From the NCBI GenBank assembly GCA_020636025.1, contig JACJYQ010000003.1, positions 62,001 to 126,000 of the forward strand: a stretch of 64,000 bases of DNA, read 5' to 3'. The stretch is from Lewinellaceae bacterium (lineage in GTDB: Bacteria > Bacteroidota > Bacteroidia > Chitinophagales > Saprospiraceae). Below the pieces are notes generated by a model. That model ran no database searches. It saw only the letters and a list, made by a program, of their open reading frames with translations, and was not told where the DNA came from. Of the stretch, positions 9,160 through 17,570 are shown piece by piece; position 1 is the first letter of the stretch, and every line of letters starts with the position of its first letter. A program made the position numbers and the translations under genes.

Positions 9160-9720
9160 CTACATCTTTGGGAGCAACACGGCATCTATGGATTGGATCA
9201 CACCGTTGGATTGATACACATCGTATGTGTTGATGTTGGCTGTGTTGCCATTTTCATCTTTTACCACGATGTTGTGTGGACCGTTCATCATAAATGTCAG
9301 TGTACCTCCGCTAACAGTTTTTAGCGTTTTTTGACCTTTGCGGATCATAGATTCGAGCGCTTTGAAGTCGTACTTTCCGGCAACGACATGATAGGTGAGT
9401 ACCTTGGTCAAGGTTGATTTGTTTTCAGGTTTCAGTAAGGTTTCTACCGTGCCTTCGGGAAGGTTTTCGAAGGCGTCGTTTACCGGTGCAAATACGGTGA
9501 ATGGGCCGGCTCCTTTCAGGGTTTCTACGAGTCCGGCAGCAGATACGGCAGCTACCAGAGTGGTGTGGGCTTTTGAGTTTACTGCATTATCCACGATGTC
9601 TTTCTTAGGGTACATGGCTTCCCCGCCAACCATTACGGTTGATCCTGTTTGGGCAAACATGGCCGAGGCGAAAGAGCAAAGGCAAATAGAAAGGGCTGCA
9701 ATTCTGAGGAATTTGTTCAT
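9160..9720 (-). CDS. Secreted fasciclin (FAS1) domain protein
   Basis: A 186-residue exported protein with a signal peptide ending near SAMFAQ and a single FAS1 domain. The domain shows the H1 box (TLVAAVSAAGLVETLKGAG), GPFTVFAPVNDAFENLP, LTKVLTYHVVAG and the closing NGVIQSIDAVLLP. FAS1 domains mediate cell-surface or matrix adhesion, and in Bacteroidota they are often found as short periplasmic or secreted proteins. No lipobox or sorting domain is present. It appears monocistronic, with repeats on both sides. Confidence 0.93.
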   Translation of the reverse strand: MNKFLRIAALSICLCSFASAMFAQTGSTVMVGGEAMYPKKDIVDNAVNSKAHTTLVAAVSAAGLVETLKGAGPFTVFAPVNDAFENLPEGTVETLLKPENKSTLTKVLTYHVVAGKYDFKALESMIRKGQKTLKTVSGGTLTFMMNGPHNIVVKDENGNTANINTYDVYQSNGVIQSIDAVLLPKM

Positions 9721-10214
9721 GATGTCTTATGATTTTAATAGATGAGAAAAGTGTTTGTTGTTTGTTTGATATCATGTACGAACAAGCCGGAAGTTTGGAT
9801 TTCAGAATTTGATTTTTTTTGAAAAAAAACTAAAATCCAGCCTCCTGATCATTCATGGAATCAAACATCTCATTCAATATCATGAAATGGAAACGCTCCT
9901 GGAATGGCCACGCAACCTGATCCACTCACGTTGCGTTTCCTGCTTGGTGAAAACACACAAGCAGGGCGAAGGGAGGAATTAGCTAATGTGATAATTAGCT
10001 AATTCGATAATTTGATAATGAACTAATGCTCTAAATACTGATTACTGATCACTATTTGCATACTTTCTCTGATCCACTCATGTTACGAACAGGGCGAGGG
10101 GTGGAATTAGCTAATGTGATAATTAGCTAATTCGATAATGGGATACATATCCTTCGCCAGGAATTAAAATAATGCCAATCATTGCGCATTACGCATTGAT
10201 ACATTTCGCATTGA
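9721..10214. other. Gene-free stretch with duplicated repeat block
   Basis: No credible gene. Two diverged copies of a block run from a GATCCACTCA.GTT start through AGGGCGA.GG to the TTAGCTAAT repeat (about 9918-10018 and 10071-10141). A further motif, CGCATTGATACATTTCGCAT followed by TGATCAAA, reaches into the next gene's stop codon at 10215-10217. Confidence 0.7.
9976..10141. repeat. Two TTAGCTAAT-family repeats in direct duplication
   Basis: Copies at about 9976-10018 and 10103-10141 share GGAATTAGCTAATGTGATAA followed by TTAGCTAATTCGATAAT. Their left flanks are also related (GATCCACTCA and AGGGCGA motifs), so a block of roughly 100 bases has duplicated here. Confidence 0.75.
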
Positions 10215-10220
10215 TCAAAG
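10180..10220. repeat. GCATTGATCAAA-family repeat at a gene 3' end
   Basis: Carries GCGCATTACGCATTGATACA and TTTCGCATTGATCAAAG. The TGATCA palindrome supplies the TGA stop of the minus-strand lipoprotein gene. The same sequence closes the 50469-51671 gene and also sits immediately upstream of the 49560-50297 gene. Confidence 0.7.
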
Positions 10221-10775
10221 TTTCTTCAGAATTACCTCTGCCACTTCCTTCGCGCTGGCGAGGTTGTCGTGCGGCAGGTCGTCGTGTTCAATGGCGATGT
10301 TCAGGACGTTCTGTCCTTTTTTGACGAGCAGGGTGAGTGTGTTGGTGCTCCAAAGGGCATCCTCGCCGAGGTCTGATACATCTTCCGAGTAGGTTTTACG
10401 GCGATCGCGGCGGAGCATTTGCATTTGTTGTGTGGCGTGTTCAGGTGAAGTGTAGTCGAAGAGTTGCACCACGAGGCGGTTGGAGGGATTGAGGTAAGCT
10501 GCGCCTTTTTTCTCGTTGTTGCTTTCCCGTTCTTTCCAATCGGGTTTTTGCCAGGTACGCAGGCAAAACACCTGGTCGGGTAGGGATCGGGTATTGAGAT
10601 TGGCGGAATCTCCATTGAAATTAAACAGGGCTTCAACCTCTTCATCTGTGATGAGTTCGCAGCCAAAGTTTTTCCAGGAGCTTCTTTTTTCAACCACAGG
10701 TTCAGAGGTAGCCGAGTCCTGTTGACAGGAAGCAAAAAGAAGGAGCAGACAATATATTGGGAGGAGTCTCTTCAT
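10215..10775 (-). CDS. Hypothetical lipoprotein
   Basis: A 186-residue exported lipoprotein starting MKRLLPIYCLLLLFASCQQ, with the lipobox FASC placing Cys17 for lipidation. The mature part has GCELITDEEVEALF near its start and a conserved-looking C-terminal half (QNVLNIAIEHDD). It contains no transmembrane segments and no motif that assigns an activity. The start at 10775 gives a clean signal peptide; an upstream Met at 10907 would bury it. The stop codon lies inside a dispersed repeat, so the last codons may have been shaped by repeat insertion. Confidence 0.75.
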   Translation of the reverse strand: MKRLLPIYCLLLLFASCQQDSATSEPVVEKRSSWKNFGCELITDEEVEALFNFNGDSANLNTRSLPDQVFCLRTWQKPDWKERESNNEKKGAAYLNPSNRLVVQLFDYTSPEHATQQMQMLRRDRRKTYSEDVSDLGEDALWSTNTLTLLVKKGQNVLNIAIEHDDLPHDNLASAKEVAEVILKKL

Positions 10776-11119
10776 GGATTCGGCTGGATTGATTGAAAAG
10801 GCATTGCGTTCAGGCGGAACATCGGTTTTTGGATGATCGCACAAAGATAACACGCTAATAACTCGAATTTTAGACTTATTTAGATCATTTATCGTGTTTT
10901 TTGCCACGCCAAGACTGTAATTCAGTCGAAAAACTTATACAGTGAATAGCCGACAATATTTTCTTTTGCAGTTCACTAATATTAAAGATTTGCATCGTGC
11001 AAAAGGATTTTTTTGCACATTTGCCCTCTCCCATTATCCTCTTGAACGCTGTATTCCGAAATTGCCATTGAAAATTAACTGTTCAACACCTATTTTCTAA
11101 ATAACTTAAAGAAACAATT
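10776..11119. other. Intergenic region between divergent lipoprotein and POT genes
   Basis: About 340 bases with no gene. The only clear structure is GTGCAAAA-GGAT-TT-TTTTGCAC (10997-11018), a hairpin or inverted repeat about 100 bases before the POT transporter start, which could be an operator. No convincing promoter pair was identified. Confidence 0.5.
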
Positions 11120-12685
11120 ATGGCAGATACGCCTACCAATCAAAAAACAGGCAAATTCCCATCGAGTATTAAGTACATCATTGGGAACGAAGCGGCTGAG
11201 CGCTTCAACTACTACGGCCTCCGTGCCATCCTGACCACTTTTATGGTTGCGCAATTTTACAATCACTCCGGCTCTACCGATCCGGATGTGGTGCAGGCAG
11301 CAGAAGCTACCGCGAATGCAAAAACCCACGATTTTGTAGCCATGACTTACCTGCTTCCGATGTTTGGTGGCATGGTGGCCGACTGGTTCTGGGGTAAATA
11401 CAAAACCATTCTGTGGCTTTCCATTGTATATGCATGTGGTAGCGTGATGGTAGCGCTTTCAGTGGATAGTGAAGTTATGTTTACCACTTCGCTGATGCTG
11501 ATCGCCCTTGGTGCCGGTGGTATCAAACCTTGTGTATCTGCGAACGTAGGCGATCAGTTTGATGAGTCCAACTCGCACCTGATCTCAAAAGCATTTGATG
11601 CTTTCTATGCTTCTATCAATGCCGGTTCGGTTTTATCTATCCTGCTTATTCCTTATCTGAAATCACATTACGGCCCAACAGTAGCTTTCGGCGTTCCTGC
11701 CATCGCCATGGCCATTGCTGTGATATTCTTCTGGGCTGGACGTAATCAGTATCGCCGCATTCCACCTCCAAAATTCGACAGCAACAGAATGGTCATTTTG
11801 CTGACGGCCTTTTTCTCTTTGGTGGCCAGTTACGTATATTTCGATAAAATGCTGCATCGCGGGATCGGTCCTGTCTTGGGCGCCTGGGCAGTTTTGGTAT
11901 TAGTCCTTGCTTTTGTATTTAAAAAACAATGGTTTGCCAAGCCTGGCAACTTTATCGGCATTAACCTGTATGCCATGACCAACGGTGGTTTTGGTGCTGC
12001 AGCAAAAGAATACGGCGAAGAAACCGTAGAAGGAATTAAAGCTGTGTGGCGTGTTCTTTCAGTCTTTGCCTTTATCCCCGTTTTCTGGGCCCTTTGGGAT
12101 CAGAGTCAGTCGGAGTGGGTAGTACAGGCTACTAAAATGGACCTGAACTTCATGGGCATTACCTGGGAGGCTGAGCAGATCTCTTTTGTAAATGCTGCGT
12201 TCATTCTGGCCTTTATTCCACTGTTCTCTTTTGTTATTTTCCCATTCTTCAACAAGATTGGTTTGAAAGTGACTCCTTTGCGCAAGATCGGAGTAGGCTT
12301 TGTTTTGACTGCTTTCTCATTTGTGATCATCGCCATTATTCAGGGCTGGATCGATGCCGGACAAACTCCAAACATTGGATGGCAGATCCTGGCATTTGTG
12401 GTGCTTACTGCCGGTGAGGTATTGATTTCCATCACAGGTCTGGAGTACGCTTATACGCAATCGCCACCATCCATGAAATCAACCATCATGGCTTGCTGGC
12501 TGATCACGGTTACCCTGGGTAACCTGTTGGTTTCTGTAATCCAGAACAACATTAAGGACGGCGGATTTTTCGCTCAGTTCCACGGCGCCGGGTTCTTCTG
12601 GCTCTTTGTGGGCATCTGCGCCGCTACCGCAGTGCTGTTTATACTAATCTCTCCAAGGATCAAAGAAAGATCCTACATCGTTTAA
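11120..12685 (+). CDS. POT (PTR2) family proton-dependent peptide transporter
   Basis: Imports di- and tripeptides with protons across the inner membrane. The 521-residue protein has about 12-14 hydrophobic helices. The N-terminal helix carries the family ExxERFxYYG motif, read here as EAAERFNYYGLRAIL, and GAGGIKPCVSANVGDQF matches the second PTR2 signature. A conserved EVLISITGLEYAYTQSPP block lies near the end, as in other bacterial members. It is followed closely by a strong terminator and is probably a single-gene transcript. Confidence 0.93.
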   Translation: MADTPTNQKTGKFPSSIKYIIGNEAAERFNYYGLRAILTTFMVAQFYNHSGSTDPDVVQAAEATANAKTHDFVAMTYLLPMFGGMVADWFWGKYKTILWLSIVYACGSVMVALSVDSEVMFTTSLMLIALGAGGIKPCVSANVGDQFDESNSHLISKAFDAFYASINAGSVLSILLIPYLKSHYGPTVAFGVPAIAMAIAVIFFWAGRNQYRRIPPPKFDSNRMVILLTAFFSLVASYVYFDKMLHRGIGPVLGAWAVLVLVLAFVFKKQWFAKPGNFIGINLYAMTNGGFGAAAKEYGEETVEGIKAVWRVLSVFAFIPVFWALWDQSQSEWVVQATKMDLNFMGITWEAEQISFVNAAFILAFIPLFSFVIFPFFNKIGLKVTPLRKIGVGFVLTAFSFVIIAIIQGWIDAGQTPNIGWQILAFVVLTAGEVLISITGLEYAYTQSPPSMKSTIMACWLITVTLGNLLVSVIQNNIKDGGFFAQFHGAGFFWLFVGICAATAVLFILISPRIKERSYIV

Positions 12686-12741
12686 GATAAACACGCGGAA
12701 TGGGGACTCCCCAAGCCCGCGCTTCCATTTTCCTCCCGTTC

Positions 12742-12777
12742 GCCCCGTCAACCTTGCGTTGGCGGGGCATTTTTTTG
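12742..12777 (+). terminator. Rho-independent terminator after the POT gene
   Basis: Stem GCCCCGTCAAC (12742-12752) pairs with GTTGGCGGGGC (12758-12768), with one G-T pair and a 5-base loop, followed by ATTTTTTT. It lies 57 bases past the transporter stop. Confidence 0.88.
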
Positions 12778-12847
12778 GCAAAAAAGAGCCTAAGCCCCGA
12801 GATTTTATTTCAGATTAGTGACTTCCATTACCTTTAAGCGATCATTA

Positions 12848-13008
12848 AGAGTTTGTTCAGGTTTCTATCGCTGGGCTGCAAGTGGAAAATTTCGTTTCAT
12901 CCTTCGTTGAAATTTTCGCCGAATTGCCCGCATGCGACTGCAAATTTCGCCTCGCCTGAAACAAAATTTTCTCACTTTCGCCTCAGCATTGAAACCTGAA
13001 CAAGCTCT
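12848..13008. repeat. Long imperfect inverted repeat (~160 bp hairpin)
   Basis: The outer arms AGAGTTTGTTCAGGTTTCTAT (12848-12868) and their near-complement at 12988-13008 match at 19 of 21 positions. The pairing continues inward through TGAAAC.AAATTTTC-type sequence on both sides. This could be a folded RNA or a small non-autonomous (MITE-like) element. No target duplication was recognised. Confidence 0.65.
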
Positions 13009-13058
13009 AATTAAAATAAAAAATCTGCCAGGAATGTGCAGGTTAACCCTCTCAGTAT

Positions 13059-15914
13059 ATGAATCGCCAATTTCACAGACTGCTTCTTCTTCCCATATTA
13101 TTTGTTTTTAGCACAGCGGTATTGTCCGCGCAAACCAGCACCTGTCAATACACCATCATCATGAATGATGTATATGGTGACGGGTGGAATGGCGGAGTGC
13201 TCACCGTAACCAGCGGCACTCAAAGCACCCCTTTTTCTCTGGCCACCGGTTTGGCTGACACCATGACCTTTGATGTGCTTGACGGGGAGCCTTTAATGTT
13301 CTCATGGGTACAGGGCTCCTTCCTGTATGAAGTGTCATACACCATTTTGGATAATACAGGTGGGGTGGTTTCGCAGGTGCTGGCTCCGAATATGCCGCCC
13401 ACTGGTTTGCTGTATTCCGGCACCGGAATGTGCATTACCTGCGCAGCACCCCTCAATTTCAGGGTTACCGACGTGGCAGATACCAATGTGAAATTGGCCT
13501 GGGCTAAAAATGCGAACAGTCCGAATCCGCCTGAGCAATTTAGATTGATTTATGGTTTGCAGGGCTTTGATATCGCAGCCGGAGACGGAGACACGCTGAC
13601 AACCACGAATACAAAGATGACGATAGGCGGGTTGCAAAAGAAAACCTGGTATGATGTATACATTGAACAGGATTGCGGAATGGCCGGCGGAATCAGCCAT
13701 TTGGTAGGCCCGATTTCCTTTGAAACGTACTGGTCAATTGATGTGGGTGTTTCGGGTGTAGTAAGTCCGGTATCCAGTTGTGAACTTGGAAATGATACCG
13801 TGCGAATATTGCTAACTAACTATGGCGGCAAACCGCAATCGCTCATTCCCATGCGATTTACCGTAAATGGCGAAGATGCCGGTGTGCCAAAGCCTCAAGA
13901 CGGCGTATACACCAATGTGCTTGGAAAAGACAGCGTGGAGGTGTTTGTATTTGAAACGACCTTCGATTTCTCTGAACCTGGAGAATATGTAATCGTTGCC
14001 TACACCAAATTGACGGGCGACGAGGATGTAAGCAATGATACATTTACGTATTACTTAAATAATCGCCTGCTATCGCCTTACACTCAGCAATTTGAAGTTT
14101 GGGACGGCGGCTGGACGGTGACTGCCGATGGCGCGGCACCCAGCTTTGAGTTTGGCGTACCCAATAAACCCAGCATCCCGTCTGCAGCCAGCGGGATGAA
14201 TGCCTGGGTTACCAGTCTGACAGATAGCTACAATTCCGATGAGATATCTTACCTGGAATCGCCTTGCTTCGATTTCACCATTCTGACGGTGGATCCGGTT
14301 ATTTCCTTTTCCATCACGCACGATCTGGAAAGCGAATATGATGCAGCCTGGCTTGAGTTGTCGGTAGATGGTGGCAATACCTGGACCAAGATCGGGGAGA
14401 TCGGTGAAGGTATTAATTGGTACAATGAGGATATTACCATGGATATGAGTACTCAAGCCGGTGAATCCTGGTCGGGCAACAGCGGCGGTTGGGTGACAGC
14501 AAGGCATTTTCTGGATGGAGCAGCGGGCTTTGAAAATGTACATTTCCGTTTTGCCATTGCTTCCGATGTCACGTTTGAACTGGGTGGCCTGGGTATAGAC
14601 GATGTGCGTATTTTCCCGGCTTTCAATAAAGATTTAAGTGGTATTAAATTGGCCATACCAAGCGACGGTATGCCCTGCGGTTTGGAGGAAGAGACTGTCA
14701 GCTTCACTTTTGTGAATGTAGGCGCTCAATTGCAGACCGATTTCAAACTGGCCTATTCCGTGAATGGTGGAACGCCGGTTGTAGAGACATATAGTGGCAC
14801 CATCGTACCCGATGAAGTGAAAACCTATACGTTTAATACTACTTTCGACAGCCGGGACTCCCTTTCCCATATCCAATGTTGGGCCATGCTTTTCAACGAT
14901 TTTGCCCCGGCAAACGATACAGTCAAATTTACCATTGATCACAGGCCGCTGCCAACGCCGTTTCATGAGGATTTTGAAGACATGATGGTGCCACAAGGCT
15001 GGACTACCAACGGTGCTGTAACCAATGACCATGGCAATAGCTCTTATGTATTGGCCGAGAATGTGTATTCATTTAACCCATCTTCTATTCATGATCTGCC
15101 CCGTTATGGCCTGATTAAAGCCGGTGATACGCTTAGTTTTGACTACCGTTTGACTAATTTCTCCAACGGAGGACCAACGATCCTGGCCCTGGGAACAAAA
15201 GTGGAAATTCAGGTTTCTTCAGATTGTGGAGAAACTTACCAAACCATTTACGCCATCAACAGCCTGAGCCATACGCCGACTACTCAATACAGGAAACTGC
15301 GTCTCGGGCTTGATCAATTTGATGGGCAATCGATTTTGATACGTTTTGCCACCACCTGGAGTTCCGGTGATTTTTGGCTCGATCTGGATAACATTAACCT
15401 GCTTTCCTGTGCCGCCGATATGGCCCTCACAGCAGATATTACGAATGCATCTCCAGGCCAAAATAATGGAACGGCGATAATACAGGTTGGTCTCGGTAAT
15501 CCGCCTTATACCTACCTGTGGAGCAATGGCAATACTACTGACCGGGATACCAGTCTGGTCACAGGCACCTACACCGTAACCGTAGTAGACGCTCTGGGCT
15601 GCTCCGGCGCTTTTGAATTTGTCATTGGTACAAGTGCAACCAAAGACATTACCGGCTTGTCGTCGGTAACGCTTTTCCCGAATCCTACAGATGGTCAGGT
15701 TTTCCTTCAGGCCGAGTTTGATCGCCGGGTGCAGGATGTACAAATACAGGTGCTGAACACCATTGGAAAGTTGATCTGGGAGTCACATTCCGGAAATACC
15801 GACTGGGTGTCGGAGAACATCAACCTCTCCCAGATGCCGGAAGGTCTGTACCTAGTGAGGCTATTCGTGGATGGTCAGGTGCTGACCAGGAAGTTGGTAC
15901 TGGCGAAGCAGTGA
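13059..15914 (+). CDS. T9SS-exported multidomain surface protein
   Basis: A 951-residue secreted protein. It has a signal peptide (cleavage near VLSAQ), an N-terminal domain with the DVYGDGWNGG motif (residues about 28-130), a fibronectin type III-like domain (about 133-225), two Ig/MAM-like regions with 'DDVRIF' and 'DNINL' endings, a SprB-like repeat near residues 800-865 (PPYTYLWSNGNTT, GTYTVTVVDALGC), and a C-terminal type A T9SS sorting domain (SSVTLFPNPTDGQVF to KLVLAKQ). It should be secreted through the outer membrane and possibly anchored to the cell surface. The role is probably adhesion or binding; no catalytic motif is visible. Confidence 0.88.
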   Translation: MNRQFHRLLLLPILFVFSTAVLSAQTSTCQYTIIMNDVYGDGWNGGVLTVTSGTQSTPFSLATGLADTMTFDVLDGEPLMFSWVQGSFLYEVSYTILDNTGGVVSQVLAPNMPPTGLLYSGTGMCITCAAPLNFRVTDVADTNVKLAWAKNANSPNPPEQFRLIYGLQGFDIAAGDGDTLTTTNTKMTIGGLQKKTWYDVYIEQDCGMAGGISHLVGPISFETYWSIDVGVSGVVSPVSSCELGNDTVRILLTNYGGKPQSLIPMRFTVNGEDAGVPKPQDGVYTNVLGKDSVEVFVFETTFDFSEPGEYVIVAYTKLTGDEDVSNDTFTYYLNNRLLSPYTQQFEVWDGGWTVTADGAAPSFEFGVPNKPSIPSAASGMNAWVTSLTDSYNSDEISYLESPCFDFTILTVDPVISFSITHDLESEYDAAWLELSVDGGNTWTKIGEIGEGINWYNEDITMDMSTQAGESWSGNSGGWVTARHFLDGAAGFENVHFRFAIASDVTFELGGLGIDDVRIFPAFNKDLSGIKLAIPSDGMPCGLEEETVSFTFVNVGAQLQTDFKLAYSVNGGTPVVETYSGTIVPDEVKTYTFNTTFDSRDSLSHIQCWAMLFNDFAPANDTVKFTIDHRPLPTPFHEDFEDMMVPQGWTTNGAVTNDHGNSSYVLAENVYSFNPSSIHDLPRYGLIKAGDTLSFDYRLTNFSNGGPTILALGTKVEIQVSSDCGETYQTIYAINSLSHTPTTQYRKLRLGLDQFDGQSILIRFATTWSSGDFWLDLDNINLLSCAADMALTADITNASPGQNNGTAIIQVGLGNPPYTYLWSNGNTTDRDTSLVTGTYTVTVVDALGCSGAFEFVIGTSATKDITGLSSVTLFPNPTDGQVFLQAEFDRRVQDVQIQVLNTIGKLIWESHSGNTDWVSENINLSQMPEGLYLVRLFVDGQVLTRKLVLAKQ

Positions 15915-15960
15915 ACGCTGTTCCGGGGTTGATGCGTTACAGGAGTGGACCTCTTCATCC

Positions 15961-16318
15961 TACGCTACCCGCTCGCGCTACCCGCTCGCGCTACCCGCTC
16001 GCGCCCCGCTCACGCCATCCGCTCGCGCTACTCGCTCACGTCCCCAGCTCGCGCTACTCGCTCACGCCACCAGCTCGCGCTACTCGCTCACGCCATCCGC
16101 TCGCGCCACCCGCTCGCGCCATCCGCTCACGCCACCAGCTCGCGCTACTCGCTCGCGCCACCAGCTCGCGCTACTCGCTCGCGCCACCAGCTCGCGCTAC
16201 TCGCTCGCGCCACCAGCTCGCGCTCCTCGCTCACTCCACCCGCTCGCGCTCCTCGCTCACTCCACCCGCTCGCGCCACCCGCTCGCGCTACTCGCTCGCG
16301 CCACCCGCTCACGCCCCG
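15961..16318. repeat. Degenerate 13-bp tandem repeat array (~27 copies)
   Basis: Units follow the consensus GCTCRCGCYAYYC, for example GCTCGCGCTACTC and GCTCACGCCACCA. The array is extremely C/G-rich and interrupted by single changes. Two frames stay open because the 13-base unit rarely creates stops, giving Ala/Arg/Ser-rich nonsense. It begins about 45 bases after the stop of the T9SS gene. Confidence 0.9.
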
Positions 16319-16328
16319 CACCCCCTTC

Positions 16329-16376
16329 CCCCGGATTGCATCCGGGGTTACTGATGTTTAATCCCTTCGGGATTTT
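16329..16376. repeat. Two-hairpin REP-like element, divergent copy
   Basis: Hairpin 1 is CCCCGGATTGCATCCGGGG (16329-16347). The spacer TTACTGATGTTT matches the spacer of the copy at 8835, and hairpin 2 is AATCCCTTCGGGATT (16360-16374) followed by T residues. Stem bases differ from the 8.8 kb copy but remain paired. Confidence 0.6.
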
Positions 16377-16433
16377 TTGTGGGATTCATGGACTTCACCC
16401 ATGGGTAGGTGATTATCCCATTTCATGGCTTTT

Positions 16434-16477
16434 ATTAGCTCATTATCGAATTAGCTAATTATCACATTATCAAATTA
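16434..16477. repeat. TTAGCTAAT-family repeat overlapping a stop codon
   Basis: On the minus strand the repeat begins with ATAATTTGATAATGTGATAA, so the TAA stop of the protease gene is part of the repeat sequence. Confidence 0.65.
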
Positions 16478-17560
16478 TCCCTTTGTTTTCCACACGGCGC
16501 CATACTTCTCTACCAGCAGGTTGTCGTAGAAATCGGCTTTTTCGAATAGTTTGGCGAGCATTTCCTTGCCGGTATCTTCGTTTAGGTAGCGATCGAAGAT
16601 GAGGAGAGAGAGTACGATGTCCTGGCCGTTCAGGCTGAGGGTCATGCCTTCGTTGCTGAAGTTTTCGCGGAGCAGGTATTCGTATAGCGGTTTGATGTTT
16701 TGCTTGGGTAATTCGCACAACACTGTATCCGCGGATATGAGGCCCGATTTGTCGTGATAGCAGATCAAAATGGTCGCGCTGCCCTGTTTTATTTCCCAGG
16801 CATTTGGACCGGAACGGCTAAGGGCGACATCATATCCTATTGACTCTATGAGCGCCTCCACGCTTTTTGGAACACCAGATGGGACGTATTCCGGCGCATC
16901 GGTTGGCAGCTCAACACGATCGCCGCAGTGCATGCAGAGATTGTTCTCTATCTTATCTTTTGTAAGGACATTCAGGCAGCCTGGACAACGGGTGGATTCC
17001 TCGTTGGAAACCTGCTTAAAATCTTCCAGACTGTCTTTTAGGAAGCGGACAGGAAGAGAGAAATTGGTGTTATCCCCATCTCTCCGGCCAAAGGTATTGA
17101 TGCCTATAATAGCGCCTTCGCCATCAACCAATGGACCGCCGCTATTGCCGGGGTTCAGTGCAGCGTCGATGTGCAGGTATGGAATTCCGTTGAGTATTTC
17201 CGAGGAACTGGAGACAATGCCATCTTTTAGAGAAAATTTATAGCCGAAAGGGTGGCCAATGGCGGTAACCACTTCCTTTTCCTTTACCGCTTTATCGAAA
17301 GCCAGCACTACTTTAGGTAATTCTCCTGTGCCCACGGGATAGGATAAAAATGCCAGATCGTATTTAAGGTCGGTAAAGAGCACCTGGCTCAGCTGTTTCG
17401 GGAAGTTCAGCCCTTCAATGACTACCGAGCGATTGCCTTCGATCACGTGGTTGTTTGTAACGATCACATGCCAATCGGGAAGGCAAAAGCCGGTGCCTAT
17501 GCCATAAGGAGTGGCAATCTGGACAATTATGCTTCGATATGTATCGACGAAATCGCTCAT
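16475..17560 (-). CDS. Trypsin-like serine protease fused to zinc ribbon and YbjN-like domain
   Basis: A 361-residue protein without a signal peptide, so probably cytoplasmic. Residues about 1-175 form an S1C/trypsin-like fold with a complete triad: His38 (VTNNHVIEG), Asp68 (LKYDLAFL) and Ser140 (NPGNSGGP). A zinc ribbon follows (Cys192, Cys195, Cys209, Cys212). Residues about 230-355 resemble the YbjN/type III chaperone-like fold. Such trypsin-like domains occur in NTP-dependent conflict systems and in protein quality control. It starts 10 bases after the stop of the upstream YbjN-like gene, so the two are almost certainly co-expressed. The stop overlaps a dispersed repeat. The C-terminal assignment is by general resemblance. 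Confidence 0.8.
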   Translation of the reverse strand: MSDFVDTYRSIIVQIATPYGIGTGFCLPDWHVIVTNNHVIEGNRSVVIEGLNFPKQLSQVLFTDLKYDLAFLSYPVGTGELPKVVLAFDKAVKEKEVVTAIGHPFGYKFSLKDGIVSSSSEILNGIPYLHIDAALNPGNSGGPLVDGEGAIIGINTFGRRDGDNTNFSLPVRFLKDSLEDFKQVSNEESTRCPGCLNVLTKDKIENNLCMHCGDRVELPTDAPEYVPSGVPKSVEALIESIGYDVALSRSGPNAWEIKQGSATILICYHDKSGLISADTVLCELPKQNIKPLYEYLLRENFSNEGMTLSLNGQDIVLSLLIFDRYLNEDTGKEMLAKLFEKADFYDNLLVEKYGAVWKTKG

Positions 17561-17570
17561 TGAATAGGGC

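Larger units (their letters stand above)
12686..13058. other. Intergenic region with terminator and long imperfect hairpin
   Basis: About 370 bases without a gene, between the POT transporter and the T9SS protein gene. It holds the terminator at 12742-12777 and an imperfect palindrome of about 160 bases at 12848-13008, described separately. Confidence 0.7.
15915..16474. other. Gene-free stretch dominated by tandem repeats
   Basis: Between the T9SS gene and the protease gene. It contains the 13-bp array (15961-16318), a two-hairpin REP-like element (16329-16376) and a TTAGCTAAT repeat (16434-16477). Two long open frames cross the array, but they consist only of the translated repeat. Confidence 0.8.

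Noticed and set aside
15961..16318. CRISPR array
   Set aside because: The unit is 13 bases with no unique spacers and no cas genes nearby.
15911..16361. Two long overlapping open frames across the 13-bp array as genes
   Set aside because: Both are translations of the tandem repeat with no domain or ribosome site. The array keeps several frames open by composition alone.
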